A stretch of DNA of 64,000 bases from Spirosoma endbachense (lineage in GTDB: Bacteria > Bacteroidota > Bacteroidia > Cytophagales > Spirosomataceae), in the NCBI RefSeq assembly GCF_010233585.1, contig NZ_CP045997.1, positions 6,747,018 to 6,811,017 of the forward strand, written 5' to 3'. Below are positions 8,197 to 17,788 of this stretch, one piece after another. The notes below the pieces were generated by a model. The model was given only the letters and a program-made list of their open reading frames with translations, ran no database searches and was not told where the DNA came from. The position numbers and the translations under genes are program-made. Numbering within the stretch: the stretch's first letter is position 1; each line of letters starts with the position of its first letter.

Positions 8197-8844
8197 TCAG
8201 GCTAATAAAGCAGTTATTGTTCCCCACGAGAAAGGCAACCAGCTTCTCCTATTGCTATCAAATACTTCGGTTGCTGCTTCACAGGGAAATAATTTATAAT
8301 CAAACTTAGGGTAATTACTAACTAAGTATCCTGGGTAGTAGTAAGCTTTATGCTGAAGTCGGGCGTAATTAATTTTCTGTAGCATGAGGTATTTACCTAA
8401 GCTATACTTTCGATAGTCTGGGTGGTAAAAGTTCATAATGCCAGCAATGCTTTGTGAGCCATTGTCAAAGATTCCGGCTGCAATTAACTTATTTCCATCC
8501 CGCACTTCAATCACATACGTATCAAACGCATTATAGGTATCTCCATCCAGCAAGCAGCTTTCTACAGAATAGGGAGCATCAAAATTAATGGCACTTTTGT
8601 ATCGCGCATAAAGCGATTCTAATTCTTCGGTAAGAACGAAAGGCTTGATCTCGACCGAAAATTTCTCATTACTCCTAAGCAATCTAAGTTGCTTTGTTCC
8701 ATAGTCAACATTTGCCAGCGTAATACGCAACCAGTGAACAGAATAAAGCGCATTATCAAATAGCACAGAGTGGCAGGTAAAAATGTCCTGCTGCATCCGA
8801 AAATACCCCATACTCAGGCACAAATCCAGCTTAGTTCCTTTCAT
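8197..8844 (-). CDS. arginyl-tRNA-protein transferase-like / GNAT-fold protein
   Basis: 215 residues resembling the C-terminal half of ATE1/Bpt-type aminoacyl-tRNA protein transferases, which have a GNAT fold. Seen here: a beta strand with KLIAAGIFDNG, then the family-like signature FYHPDYRKYSLGKYLML, and YYYPGYLVSNYPKFDYKLFP, a stretch typical of the group. It could add an amino acid to protein N-termini or be a repurposed acetyltransferase. The cysteine-rich N-terminus of full ATE1 enzymes is not seen, although CLSMGYFRMQQDIFTCHS carries two Cys near residues 9-25. It is a single gene with a terminator hairpin just after it. Confidence 0.65.
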   Translation of the reverse strand: MKGTKLDLCLSMGYFRMQQDIFTCHSVLFDNALYSVHWLRITLANVDYGTKQLRLLRSNEKFSVEIKPFVLTEELESLYARYKSAINFDAPYSVESCLLDGDTYNAFDTYVIEVRDGNKLIAAGIFDNGSQSIAGIMNFYHPDYRKYSLGKYLMLQKINYARLQHKAYYYPGYLVSNYPKFDYKLFPCEAATEVFDSNRRSWLPFSWGTITALLA

Positions 8845-9362
8845 CTTCTGGTGCGTATTATTCAGCGGTTGTTACTAGGGTTCAAATTAAATCTATATGT
8901 ATTAAAAGGGCAAAGCCTATAGCTATGTGTCTTTTAGACTATTCCCCTAACTAAACGATATAACGGGAAGAAATGCAGTCTTGGTTCACAGGTCAGTCTG
9001 CATTCCAGGCCAAAATGGTCTGCCCAAATTTACCGTTATGTTGTCCTGAACCCCATAAAGTGAGCCACTAAAAATAGACCGGCCCACCGGATTTTAAAAG
9101 CTAACTTTCAGGGGTTTATAAGTCTTCACGTTCAAGCATGACCAAACGTAATTGAACCCCAAACGATAAATAAATTCTGAACGCTGCTGCTGCCAATCGC
9201 TTCGTGTGCGCTTATTGACTAGCTTTAGCTTTGCCCAGAAAGCAGAACTCATTCGCAATCGTCGCAAAATTGTTTTCCCACTCACCCAATTCAGACTGGT
9301 TTATTTATAATTCTGACGCGAATTAGTTGATGTCCATGGACTACCATCAATAAATAAAAACG
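8845..9362. other. intergenic stretch, nothing firm
   Basis: No convincing gene. A 63-codon minus-strand frame (9094-9285) is basic and lacks any recognised motif; it may be a decayed fragment. A small inverted repeat, TTGATG (9327-9332) with CATCAA (9345-9350), lies just before the M13 peptidase start. Confidence 0.4.
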
Positions 9363-11381
9363 ATGAAAAGACTACTATGTATCTGTCTAATGCTGTTTTT
9401 GGCAGGCGCGTGTAAGCAAGCTTCTATTATGCATACGAAACGCGTAGTCATAACGGGAATAGACGCTTCCAAAAAACCCGGAGATGATTTTTTTTCGTAC
9501 GCCAACGCTATTTGGTATGATACTGCCCGGATACCGGCCAGTCAAACAGGGGTGGGATCTTATTCCTTTATGAATTTTCCCCAACGCATACGGCTGCAGG
9601 GGATTCTGGACAGCGTTTCGGCAGACAAACATCCGGCGGGAAGTCTCGAGCAAAAGGTGGGTGATTTTTATGCGTCGGGAATGGATACGTCCGCCATTAA
9701 TAAACGCGGGTATGAACCCATCAAGCCACTGCTTGCCCGCATCGATGCTGTGACCGATATTCGTTCGTTATTAACATTGGTGGCCGAAGAACAAAAAGTA
9801 AGTGATAGGTCCATTATTGGTTTTTATGTAGGCCCCGACAACAGGCAGAGTACGATCAATATTGCTCAGTTTTCTCAAACCGGCATTGGCTTGCCAGAAC
9901 GGGAGTATTATTTCAAGACCGATTCGTCAACTCTTTCGATTCAAAAAGCGTACAGAAACTATCTCACTCGCTTGTTTGCATTGACCGGGACTGATGCAAC
10001 TACCGCGGAGAAAAACGCAACGGTTACCTACGACATTGAAAAACAATTGGCAACCGCCCATCGAACCAATATTGAACGCAGGGATGTAAAGGCGAACTAC
10101 AATAAACTGGCGGTCGCTGATCTTGCCAAAAAACAGCCGACCCTAAACTGGACAATGTTGTTAAACGACCTAGGTCTAAAGGTTGATTCGGTCAACGTAG
10201 CCCAACCGGCTTATTATGACAAGTTGAATACGCTGCTGACATCCGTTTCCATCGGTGATTGGAAAGTCTATTTAAAAGCGCATGCACTAACCAACTATTC
10301 GAACTTTTTAAGCCAACCGTTTGTGGATGCGTCTTTTGCGTATGCCAAAATTCTGACCGGACAAGCGGTTAAGAAAACACGAGCCGAAGATATGACCCAG
10401 GCAGTCGATGGCTCGCTCGGCGATGCGCTGGCCCAGTTATACGTAAAAAAATACTTTCCGGAAGAAGCCAGGAAACGGATAGCCGTCCTGGTCGACAACC
10501 TCAAAAAAGCATTTGAAGCCCGCATCAACAGGCTGGACTGGATGAGTGATTCTACGAAGGCAAAGGCGAAAGAAAAACTGTATGCTTTCTCCCAGAAGAT
10601 CGGTTATCCTGATAAATGGAGAGATTATTCGAAGGCGGATATAAAAAGAGACGCTTATTTTGAAAATCGGTTGTCGACAAATAAAAACGATTATATCTAC
10701 AGCCTGGCTAAAGTAGGACAGCGGGTCGACAGAACCGAATGGCATACGACTCCGCCAACGGTAACGGCTTACAACAATCCTCCGCTCAATGAAATTGTTT
10801 TCCCGGCCGGTATCTTACAAGCTCCTTATTTCGATGTGAATGCCGATGATGCGCTTAACTATGGCGGTATCGGTATGGTGATTGGTCACGAAATAACGCA
10901 CTCGTTTGACGATCAGGGAGCACAGTATGATAAATACGGCAACGTGACCAACTGGTGGACCAAAGTCGACTATGAAAAATTCAAAGCGAAAACCCAGCAG
11001 GTGATTGATCAATACAATAAGTTTACCGTGCTGGATTCAGTGCATGTAAAAGGTGCCTTAACTGTAGGGGAAAACACCGCCGACATTGCCGGGGTTGCCA
11101 TTGCCTACGATGCCTTTAAATTGACCGAACAAGGAAAAGACACGACGAAACTGGATGGCTTTACACCCGACCAACGTTTCTTCATCTCGATAGCCAGGAT
11201 ATGGCGGGTAAAAACCAGGGACGCGTATATGGGCATGTATGTAAACACGAATCCGCACTCACCGGCAAGGTGGCGTGTGAATGGCCCTCTGATGAACTTC
11301 ACGCCTTTTTACAACGCATTTAATGTGCAACCGGGCGATAAAATGTATAAGCCTGAAAATGAACGTATAATCGTTTGGTAG
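9363..11381 (+). CDS. M13 family zinc metallopeptidase, lipoprotein (PepO/neprilysin-like)
   Basis: 672 residues. The signal peptide ends in a lipobox (LFLAGACK, Cys17), so the enzyme is probably anchored in the envelope facing the periplasm or surface. It cleaves short peptides. Zinc-site motifs are complete: H509-E-I-T-H513 (VIGHEITHSF) and the third ligand E570 in GENTADIAG with D574. The M13 N-terminal domain begins at KKPGDDFFSYANAIWYD, and the C-terminus has the substrate-binding HSPARWRVNGPL and ends IIVW, close to the family's usual CxxW-type end. Length is normal for bacterial M13 enzymes. It is a single gene; a bidirectional hairpin at 11415 separates it from the convergent xylan operon. 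Confidence 0.95.
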   Translation: MKRLLCICLMLFLAGACKQASIMHTKRVVITGIDASKKPGDDFFSYANAIWYDTARIPASQTGVGSYSFMNFPQRIRLQGILDSVSADKHPAGSLEQKVGDFYASGMDTSAINKRGYEPIKPLLARIDAVTDIRSLLTLVAEEQKVSDRSIIGFYVGPDNRQSTINIAQFSQTGIGLPEREYYFKTDSSTLSIQKAYRNYLTRLFALTGTDATTAEKNATVTYDIEKQLATAHRTNIERRDVKANYNKLAVADLAKKQPTLNWTMLLNDLGLKVDSVNVAQPAYYDKLNTLLTSVSIGDWKVYLKAHALTNYSNFLSQPFVDASFAYAKILTGQAVKKTRAEDMTQAVDGSLGDALAQLYVKKYFPEEARKRIAVLVDNLKKAFEARINRLDWMSDSTKAKAKEKLYAFSQKIGYPDKWRDYSKADIKRDAYFENRLSTNKNDYIYSLAKVGQRVDRTEWHTTPPTVTAYNNPPLNEIVFPAGILQAPYFDVNADDALNYGGIGMVIGHEITHSFDDQGAQYDKYGNVTNWWTKVDYEKFKAKTQQVIDQYNKFTVLDSVHVKGALTVGENTADIAGVAIAYDAFKLTEQGKDTTKLDGFTPDQRFFISIARIWRVKTRDAYMGMYVNTNPHSPARWRVNGPLMNFTPFYNAFNVQPGDKMYKPENERIIVW

Positions 11382-11414
11382 GATTTCGCCTAAACGAATC
11401 GATCAACCATAAGA

Positions 11415-11457
11415 AGGGGTTACGTTCAGTAATGACTATTTACTGAATGTAACCCCT
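11415..11457. terminator. bidirectional terminator between M13 gene and xylan operon
   Basis: AGGGGTTACGTTCAGTAA (11415-11432) pairs with 11440-11457 with one G-T position. It lies 34 bases after the peptidase stop and about 120 bases after the end of the minus-strand operon. Confidence 0.65.
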
Positions 11458-11578
11458 AACTTACTATAGGCCAACCCGTTACAATCATTAGAATTGATTA
11501 ATCAGATTACCTGCGAAAACGTCTGGTTAATTTTGAGACGTATCAGCATAACCTAATGGGCACATTATTGGCTAAATC

Positions 11579-13129
11579 CTATTTATTTGTCCGTTCATAC
11601 CGTAGCAGTTTACTGGCCCAGGGGATGAAAAACTGGAAATTAGGCGCATCCGTATGACCACCATTGTGCTGCCGCCAGGCCAGTTCACCGTCCGTCAGGC
11701 CAGTTAGTACGGGTGGCATTTTTTCGGTCGTATAATTGTCACTCACTCCCAAGTCCTTTGCTCCCAGCAGTTTGAATACCGGCCCGGCGGCTACCGTAGC
11801 CTTATAGCTCCCAGTCTGGTCGAGCCATTTGGCATCACCTTTTTCGGGTATCCCATAACTGACAAAGGTCGGTCGTGGGGCACAAAGGGCCAGTAATTCG
11901 TGCGAGTCAACCGGAAGGTCGCAACCGGTCTTCCGGCCAAAAGACGATTCTTCAGTCGCATATTTTAAGTAATTACCAGCCATCCAGTGATAGCCTCCGC
12001 TGTTGGCAAGGCTTTCAACGGCTTCACCGAAAACCCGGCGCTGTAGGGTCGTCCCTCCTTTTCCCGATGAACCGATTAAAACCAGGCCAAAACGCTGATC
12101 GAAGGCCATGGTTACTAAAGCTGCTTTGCCATACCGCGACACGCCTTCAATACCAATCTGTCTGGCATTCACCTGGGGTTCGGTCTCTAAATAGTCTAAG
12201 GCGCGGGATGCTCCCCATGCCCAGGCACGCAAGGCTCCCCAATCGTCGGGTTTGCGGGCCTGACCTTTGTTCACTAACCCAATGATTCCCCTTGTCAGAC
12301 CGGCACCGTTATCGGCTTGAATACTGCTGGTTTCTAACGTACAATAACCCCAGCCTGCCGCCAGCAGTTGTTCGGTCGGTGGAGAATCGCCGTTCGGGGC
12401 GGGGGCAAAGAAATTGGGACCCGGTAACCTTGTGATAGGCGCATAAGCCGGATACCTGTCAAAAATGGCCTTCATCTCAGGATTTTGCCTGATCATCATC
12501 TCCTTGAATGTCGTATTGATTTTTTCCATGTCAGCGAGCGAAGGCTGGGCTGGGGCAGGTAAGGTCGGGGGCAGAAAACCGAACATCATCAAGACGGGTA
12601 CCGGACCTTTCACATTCTGCGGCAGGACCAAAACCATGTTGATGTTTACGCTGATCAACGGGTAGTCGCTGTTATCGACCCGACCAATCAGGTGTTTGGC
12701 TACTACCGGAATGCGGCCTACCAGTTCGTTGTCTGTAACTTTTGTGATCCAGGTTACTTTCGGTACGTTTTTAGGGACCCGGCCATACATTTCCTGCTCA
12801 AAATCTTCGATCAGTTCGGGGCGACGGACCTTCCACCACTGATCGGACGTGGTTACTTTTTTCCCATTCTTCGTGGTCAGTACATCGGGCAACTGCGGAC
12901 AGGGGTCTGCCTGAGCTTCGTCGTAATTCGCGTGATTAGGCTCCGATTCGTTGGGACTTGGACCGGGTCTTAATTTTTTGATGCCCAGTTGCTGCATCAT
13001 GTTGGCCTGATCCTGAATAGCCGTCCAGGTCTTAAGCGGAGGGTACTTGCTGCTGTCGATGACAATCTGCTGCGCTACACTCCTGTAAGACAAGGCGATA
13101 GACAGTGCAAACACCAGGTATTTCTGCAT
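11579..13129 (-). CDS. CE15 4-O-methyl-glucuronoyl methylesterase
   Basis: A secreted esterase (516 residues, signal peptide ending SVAQ) that splits the ester between xylan methylglucuronic acid and lignin alcohols. CE15 features: the nucleophile motif GVSRYGK with Ser331 (the usual Cys of GCSRxGK is Val), SHELLALCAPRP near 409-420, and HNGGHTDAPNFQ with His492 as the likely catalytic His. The strand after the nucleophile reads IGSSGKGG, where fungal enzymes carry the catalytic Glu, so the acid probably comes from another position, perhaps E429 or D432 after the APRP strand. It is the last gene of the xylan operon, 23 bases after the SGNH esterase. Family assignment is firm; the acid residue is inference. 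Confidence 0.88.
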   Translation of the reverse strand: MQKYLVFALSIALSYRSVAQQIVIDSSKYPPLKTWTAIQDQANMMQQLGIKKLRPGPSPNESEPNHANYDEAQADPCPQLPDVLTTKNGKKVTTSDQWWKVRRPELIEDFEQEMYGRVPKNVPKVTWITKVTDNELVGRIPVVAKHLIGRVDNSDYPLISVNINMVLVLPQNVKGPVPVLMMFGFLPPTLPAPAQPSLADMEKINTTFKEMMIRQNPEMKAIFDRYPAYAPITRLPGPNFFAPAPNGDSPPTEQLLAAGWGYCTLETSSIQADNGAGLTRGIIGLVNKGQARKPDDWGALRAWAWGASRALDYLETEPQVNARQIGIEGVSRYGKAALVTMAFDQRFGLVLIGSSGKGGTTLQRRVFGEAVESLANSGGYHWMAGNYLKYATEESSFGRKTGCDLPVDSHELLALCAPRPTFVSYGIPEKGDAKWLDQTGSYKATVAAGPVFKLLGAKDLGVSDNYTTEKMPPVLTGLTDGELAWRQHNGGHTDAPNFQFFIPWASKLLRYERTNK

Positions 13130-13152
13130 GGTAGTTAGGGGTTAGGAACGGT

Positions 13153-15138
13153 TTACTGGTCGGTTCGGAAGGGTGAGGCCGGTAGGCCCTCTTTATTGTA
13201 CAGATTCGGGTTGACCGGGTTATCGGCCCAGGCGTAGCGCACGTATTGGGGATTTGGTACTTCGTCACTCCATACGATTAGTTTATTGCCGTCAATTTTA
13301 GCCTTGCCCCAGACGAATTTTTTATCCGGGCCTGCAATGGAGATTTCACTTAACTCTTCGCCATCGTTGGTTGTCAAATCACCGCCTGTATTCGTAAAAC
13401 TGATGACTAGTTTATTGCCGTCGATGCTTGCCGATTCATACAACGGGCCCGAAGAAATGAGATTTTCCTTGTAGGCGATTTTCATAGCGGCCAGGGCCAA
13501 TCGGTCGCCGACACCTTTCTTGTTATCGGGGTGAATATCGTTCCATTCGCCCAGATCAATTGCTACGGCCATAGCCGTGTTGGGCACCGACAGAGCCTTG
13601 AGTTGCGCTTCCCTCAGCCTGGCCCAGTTGCTTTCCGTCGGTTGGTAATTATAGTCCATAAAACCCGGAAGCTGCACATACAGAAAGGGCAATGGCCCCT
13701 GTTTCCACTGGTTTCGCCAGTCATGGATCAAGGCCACCTGTAGCCCTTCGTACTCCTGGGGTTTACCGGCGTTGCTTTCCCCCTGATACCAGCAAAAGCC
13801 TTTGATGGCGTAGTTGATTTCCGGGGCTACCATCGCATTGTAGAGCGCCGTTGGCTGATTCTGGGCGTTGATGCCCCCGGCTGGATTGCCTACACCCGCA
13901 AAGGGCCGGTAGGCAGTGCCTACTTTATACTGCCAGGTTCCTTTCAGATCAACGGTGTCTGCACCCGCAAAAACACAATACGGCTTATCGGGCACGAAGC
14001 CTCCTTTACCAGCGTTGTTGGTCACCCGTACGACAAACACATTCTTACCAGCTTTCAATAGATCAGCTGCAACGTTGTACCGACGTTGCGGATACATATA
14101 AGTGGTTTTTCCAACTGATTTACCGTTGATGTAGAGTTCATCGGCATCGACGATTCTTCCCAGAAAAACCCTGGCGGGCTTACCCGTCATCGAAGCGGGT
14201 ATGTCGATTTCTTTCCGGTACCACACGACGCCATTGAGGTCTTTGATTCCCTGATCTTCCCAATAACCCGGTACGTTGATCGGATGCCAGCCTTTGGGTA
14301 CATACGAAACGTCATACCATTTTGTGGCACCCGCCAGACCCAAATCAACGGGCGGAGCCGGTCTGTTTGCAGGCTCTGGTGCTCTTCGGGTCAGGCCGGG
14401 CCTCGTCAGGCTATTGATGTAGGTCGTGTCTTTGTTCTTTTCAATGGTAGCTTTCAATGCTGAAAAATCAGCCAGCCCTTCCTCGCTCGTCCAGGCTTCG
14501 ATGGGCGTACCACCCACACTGGCGTTGATGATGCCAACGGGCACTTTATAGGCCGAATGAATCTTTTTGGCAAAGAAATAAGCCACCGCCGAAAACGGCC
14601 GAACATCGTCGCCGACTGCTGCTTTCCATTGCCCGTTTGGAAGATCGCTTTGAGTGCCCTGCAGATTTGTTAACGAGGGCACCCAGAACTGCCGGATTTG
14701 TGGATAATTCGCTTCTGCAATTTCTTTGGCGTACGTTACGTCATGAATATTCATTTGGTGGACCATGTTGCTTTGACCACTGCAAAACCAGACATCGCCA
14801 ATCAGGATATCTTTTATCATAAGCTGTGTATCCCCCAAAATGTCCATGCTGTAAGGTCCACCCGCTGGCATAGGAGGCAACGTAAGTAGCCATTTTCCGT
14901 CGGCTGCTGTTACGGTTTTATACGTCTTTCGGTTAAAGCGTATGGTGATTTTCTCGCCCGCTTTGGCCCACCCCCAAATCTTGAGCGTTGCATCCCGTTG
15001 CAGCACCATACCATCGCTGATTAATTTGGGTAAACGAAGTTGAGCCTGTACATCTATACGTATTGTCAGGAGCAGAATCAGGATGCACAACCCAACTGCG
15101 GAGGCAAATCTGGTTGGCATTTGGTTATTGTTTTGCAT
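13153..15138 (-). CDS. SGNH acetylesterase (sialate O-acetylesterase-like, SASA/CE20-like)
   Basis: A 661-residue secreted deacetylase. Residues 1-33 form a hydrophobic signal segment ending DVQAQ. SGNH blocks: FCSGQSNM with nucleophile Ser123, INASVGGTPIEAW (oxyanion Gly), CWYQGESNAG (Asn block), and DIHPDNK with His536. A jelly-roll, galactose-binding-like insert lies at about 285-400 (VVWYRKEIDIP, DELYINGKSVG), as in the sialate O-acetylesterase-type enzymes with an inserted beta domain. In this operon the likely job is removing acetyl groups from xylan or its oligosaccharides. The start codon overlaps the last 14 bases of the GH115 gene, so translation of the two is probably coupled. Confidence 0.88.
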   Translation of the reverse strand: MQNNNQMPTRFASAVGLCILILLLTIRIDVQAQLRLPKLISDGMVLQRDATLKIWGWAKAGEKITIRFNRKTYKTVTAADGKWLLTLPPMPAGGPYSMDILGDTQLMIKDILIGDVWFCSGQSNMVHQMNIHDVTYAKEIAEANYPQIRQFWVPSLTNLQGTQSDLPNGQWKAAVGDDVRPFSAVAYFFAKKIHSAYKVPVGIINASVGGTPIEAWTSEEGLADFSALKATIEKNKDTTYINSLTRPGLTRRAPEPANRPAPPVDLGLAGATKWYDVSYVPKGWHPINVPGYWEDQGIKDLNGVVWYRKEIDIPASMTGKPARVFLGRIVDADELYINGKSVGKTTYMYPQRRYNVAADLLKAGKNVFVVRVTNNAGKGGFVPDKPYCVFAGADTVDLKGTWQYKVGTAYRPFAGVGNPAGGINAQNQPTALYNAMVAPEINYAIKGFCWYQGESNAGKPQEYEGLQVALIHDWRNQWKQGPLPFLYVQLPGFMDYNYQPTESNWARLREAQLKALSVPNTAMAVAIDLGEWNDIHPDNKKGVGDRLALAAMKIAYKENLISSGPLYESASIDGNKLVISFTNTGGDLTTNDGEELSEISIAGPDKKFVWGKAKIDGNKLIVWSDEVPNPQYVRYAWADNPVNPNLYNKEGLPASPFRTDQ

Positions 15139-17632
15139 TTTTCTTCAGGGTTGCTTCCGGTCCAAGATAGCTGTGCTCCAGACCACCGAAATCCAGTACC
15201 AGCTTTTGCAGAACGACGCAGGGACTGACCATCCAGAATTTCACCGTGTGCTTTCCGGATTGGGTAATTTTATGCGTACTGGATTTGATAATGATGTTCT
15301 CCGCCACCCATTTATTCCAGATGCCTTTGTCGCTGGTTTTATCCTCCTTGTTGAGGCTGATGGTCTGCGGTTGTTCATCATCCACCGAAATGGCATATTG
15401 CAGCCCGTTTTCATCCCTGAACAGATTTAACGTGGGCGAGCAATAGGCATTGATCGTAAACGCTCCCTGATTATCCGTAACGACATCGTACTGTAAGTGG
15501 GGTGAATTACCGCCTGGTTTCTGTTCGCTGGCCGTCACCGGGAAAGGTGTCATGGCCGAACCGGTTCGGCCATGATCTGGCAGGACTTTCCAGTTGATAT
15601 TGTTTGTATTGACCGCTTTGGTGTACTGATCGGCGGCAATAGACATTCCCTGCCGGGTCGTCTGAACGGGAATAGCATTGCCCGCAACCGTTGAATCGGT
15701 CGAGATATACTGTACTACCGGCATTTTTTGCTGGTTAGGCTGTTGCCAGTACGTATAGCCGATATGAGTCTGGCTCATCAGGTGATTCCACTTACCATTG
15801 TTGAGTTGATGGTATTGCCGCGTGATCAGCGAATCGTTGGTGTACAGCTCTTTTACCTTATCAGCATACTGGTTGGTTTCTTTCTGTTTGTTACTATATG
15901 CCTGCTTATTCAGGGCTGCATAATAATACATCGCATTCAGGTTAGCGCAGGCTTTGATGGGATGCAGTACCAACTGAAAATAGGCGTCTTTATAGGCAGC
16001 CGGTAATCCGTCGTTTATTTCCTCCGCTTTTTTCAGAAGAGCCATATACTCATCAACTACTGCTTTCCATTCACCTGTGAGCAGGTTGTAGGTGTTGGCA
16101 TCGAGCAGTTCGGGCTTCCTTCGGGAATTGTATTTTCCGTATTTCGCCAGCAGGAATGCAATGTCACTGGCGTGCTGCTTTCCAAACTGGTCAGCCGCCC
16201 AGTTTTCTGTATAGGCCATCAGCGCGTCGGCGTCGATTTTTTCGGGATTCCAGGCATAGTCGAGAAAGAAGGAGATCGGAAATTCCATGGGCTTGATGTC
16301 GCCCACATTCACAATCCAGATATCCCGAACCTTATATTCCCAGGCTAGGTGCATTTGTTCCCATATCCGGGGCAGTGGATTGGTATTCAGCCATTTGTAG
16401 TTTCGCGGACCACCCACGTAATCGAAGTGATAATAAATGCCATATCCGCCCTTTCGGGGCTTTTCATCCAGTCGGGGTAGTTTGCGAAGATTCCCCCAGT
16501 TGTCGTCGGAAAGCAGCAGCGTCACGTCGTCCGGAACCCGCATTCCTTTGTCATAGTACTCCTGTACCTCTTTATATAAGGCCCATAACTGTGGGGTTTC
16601 GGCCGCTGGTTTGCCCGTTACGTCGCGAATAATTTCCCGCTGATCGGCGACAATATGTTCCAGCAGCGCCGTAGCCGTTTCTCGCGACATGGGTGCGTCG
16701 CCATCTCCCCGCATGCCAATACTCACGATCTTTTCGTTGGTAGCTCTTTTGATACCGTCGCGCCAGAACTGTTTTAGCTTTTCCTGGTTGGTTTCATAAT
16801 TCCATTGGCCACCGCCGACTCTCCGCCATTCGTCGTGTGCCCGCATCAGGGGTTCGTGGTGCGAGGTGCCAATGACCACCCCGTATTTATCGGCCGCTTT
16901 TATATTCAGCGAGTCATCCGCATAAAAAGCGTTGCCCCACATCGCTGGCCAGATGTAGTTGCCTTTCAGACGAAGAATCAGCTCAAAAAACTTCTCGTAG
17001 AATTTGTGGTTGAACCCGCCAAATTTTTCTTTGGTCCAGCCGGAAAGCGCCGGGGCTTCATCGTTAATGAATAAGCCGCGATATTTTACCTTCGGCGCAG
17101 CTGTCAGGCTAACATCGCTCTTAATGTAAATCTCCTTTCGTTTTTGAACGGGTACGTCTGCCCACCAATACCAGGGCGAAACGCCGAATTGTTTCGAGAG
17201 TTCGAATACGCCATAAGCCGCCCCCCGCCGATCAGTACCGGCCACGACCAGGGCTTGTTCTATATCCTGCGTGGGCTTGTGGATGATTTGCGTTAGTGAG
17301 GCTTCCCATTTCCCCTGGATGGCATTCGTGCTGATTTTTTTCTGCGAAGCCAGGTATTTCAGGAAAGAAGACTGCTGAATCGTACCGATGGCAATCACGT
17401 TTTTGCGAACCTGATCAATCGTAGTAACAATGGGTATCTTTTTCCCGGTAACCCGTTCAATGTCCTCCTGCAGGGCTGTTGCCGATGTTTTTACAAGTTC
17501 TGGTTCGCGGTTATCGACGTAGATCACCGCGTCAGTAACGGCAAAAGTGGATTTGTCAGAAAGGATGCTTTGCGCCCGGCCAGATACTGAAAAACAGAGG
17601 ATTAAAAAGCCAGCAATCAGGTTTCGTATCAT
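15125..17632 (-). CDS. GH115 alpha-(4-O-methyl)glucuronidase
   Basis: An 835-residue exported enzyme (signal peptide ending SGRAQ) that removes (methyl)glucuronic acid side chains from xylan, including internal ones. Family-typical segments are AGTDRRGAAYGVFELS, SPWYWWADVPV, YRGLFINDEAPALSGW, FELILRLKGNYIWPAMW, GTSHHEPLMRAHDEW, LLLSDDNWGN and YYHFDYVGGPRNYKW. A C-terminal beta domain covers about 690-835. Length fits GH115. It follows GH10 in the operon after a 156-base gap that carries two hairpins, and its stop codon overlaps the start of the acetylesterase. With GH115 and CE15 side by side, the locus looks built for glucuronoxylan. Confidence 0.93.
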   Translation of the reverse strand: MIRNLIAGFLILCFSVSGRAQSILSDKSTFAVTDAVIYVDNREPELVKTSATALQEDIERVTGKKIPIVTTIDQVRKNVIAIGTIQQSSFLKYLASQKKISTNAIQGKWEASLTQIIHKPTQDIEQALVVAGTDRRGAAYGVFELSKQFGVSPWYWWADVPVQKRKEIYIKSDVSLTAAPKVKYRGLFINDEAPALSGWTKEKFGGFNHKFYEKFFELILRLKGNYIWPAMWGNAFYADDSLNIKAADKYGVVIGTSHHEPLMRAHDEWRRVGGGQWNYETNQEKLKQFWRDGIKRATNEKIVSIGMRGDGDAPMSRETATALLEHIVADQREIIRDVTGKPAAETPQLWALYKEVQEYYDKGMRVPDDVTLLLSDDNWGNLRKLPRLDEKPRKGGYGIYYHFDYVGGPRNYKWLNTNPLPRIWEQMHLAWEYKVRDIWIVNVGDIKPMEFPISFFLDYAWNPEKIDADALMAYTENWAADQFGKQHASDIAFLLAKYGKYNSRRKPELLDANTYNLLTGEWKAVVDEYMALLKKAEEINDGLPAAYKDAYFQLVLHPIKACANLNAMYYYAALNKQAYSNKQKETNQYADKVKELYTNDSLITRQYHQLNNGKWNHLMSQTHIGYTYWQQPNQQKMPVVQYISTDSTVAGNAIPVQTTRQGMSIAADQYTKAVNTNNINWKVLPDHGRTGSAMTPFPVTASEQKPGGNSPHLQYDVVTDNQGAFTINAYCSPTLNLFRDENGLQYAISVDDEQPQTISLNKEDKTSDKGIWNKWVAENIIIKSSTHKITQSGKHTVKFWMVSPCVVLQKLVLDFGGLEHSYLGPEATLKKNAKQ

Positions 17633-17680
17633 TTTGCCGTAATGTTAGGTAACTGTATTCTGTTTTCTTTTGGCGTAACA

Positions 17681-17748
17681 GACTGTCTGTAAGGGAGAAA
17701 ATCCCGGATGTAGACAGTCGCTATTACTAGTCGGTTCGTTTACCGACT
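17681..17748 (-). promoter_or_regulatory. two hairpins between GH10 and GH115
   Basis: GACTGTCT (17681-17688) pairs with AGACAGTC (17712-17719) with an inner GGGA/TCCC stem. AGTCGGT (17729-17735) pairs with ACCGACT (17742-17748). Both would form in the operon transcript between the xylanase and glucuronidase cistrons and may affect mRNA decay or relative expression. No U-tract is seen on the minus strand. Confidence 0.45.
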
Positions 17749-17788
17749 CATTCATTGGCAAGTGAGAGGGCTTGTTGACGGTCGTAGC

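Noticed and set aside
9094..9285. 63-codon minus-strand frame upstream of the M13 peptidase
   Set aside because: Basic and motif-free, no clear start signal and no neighbour support. It may be a decayed fragment but I could not name a parent.
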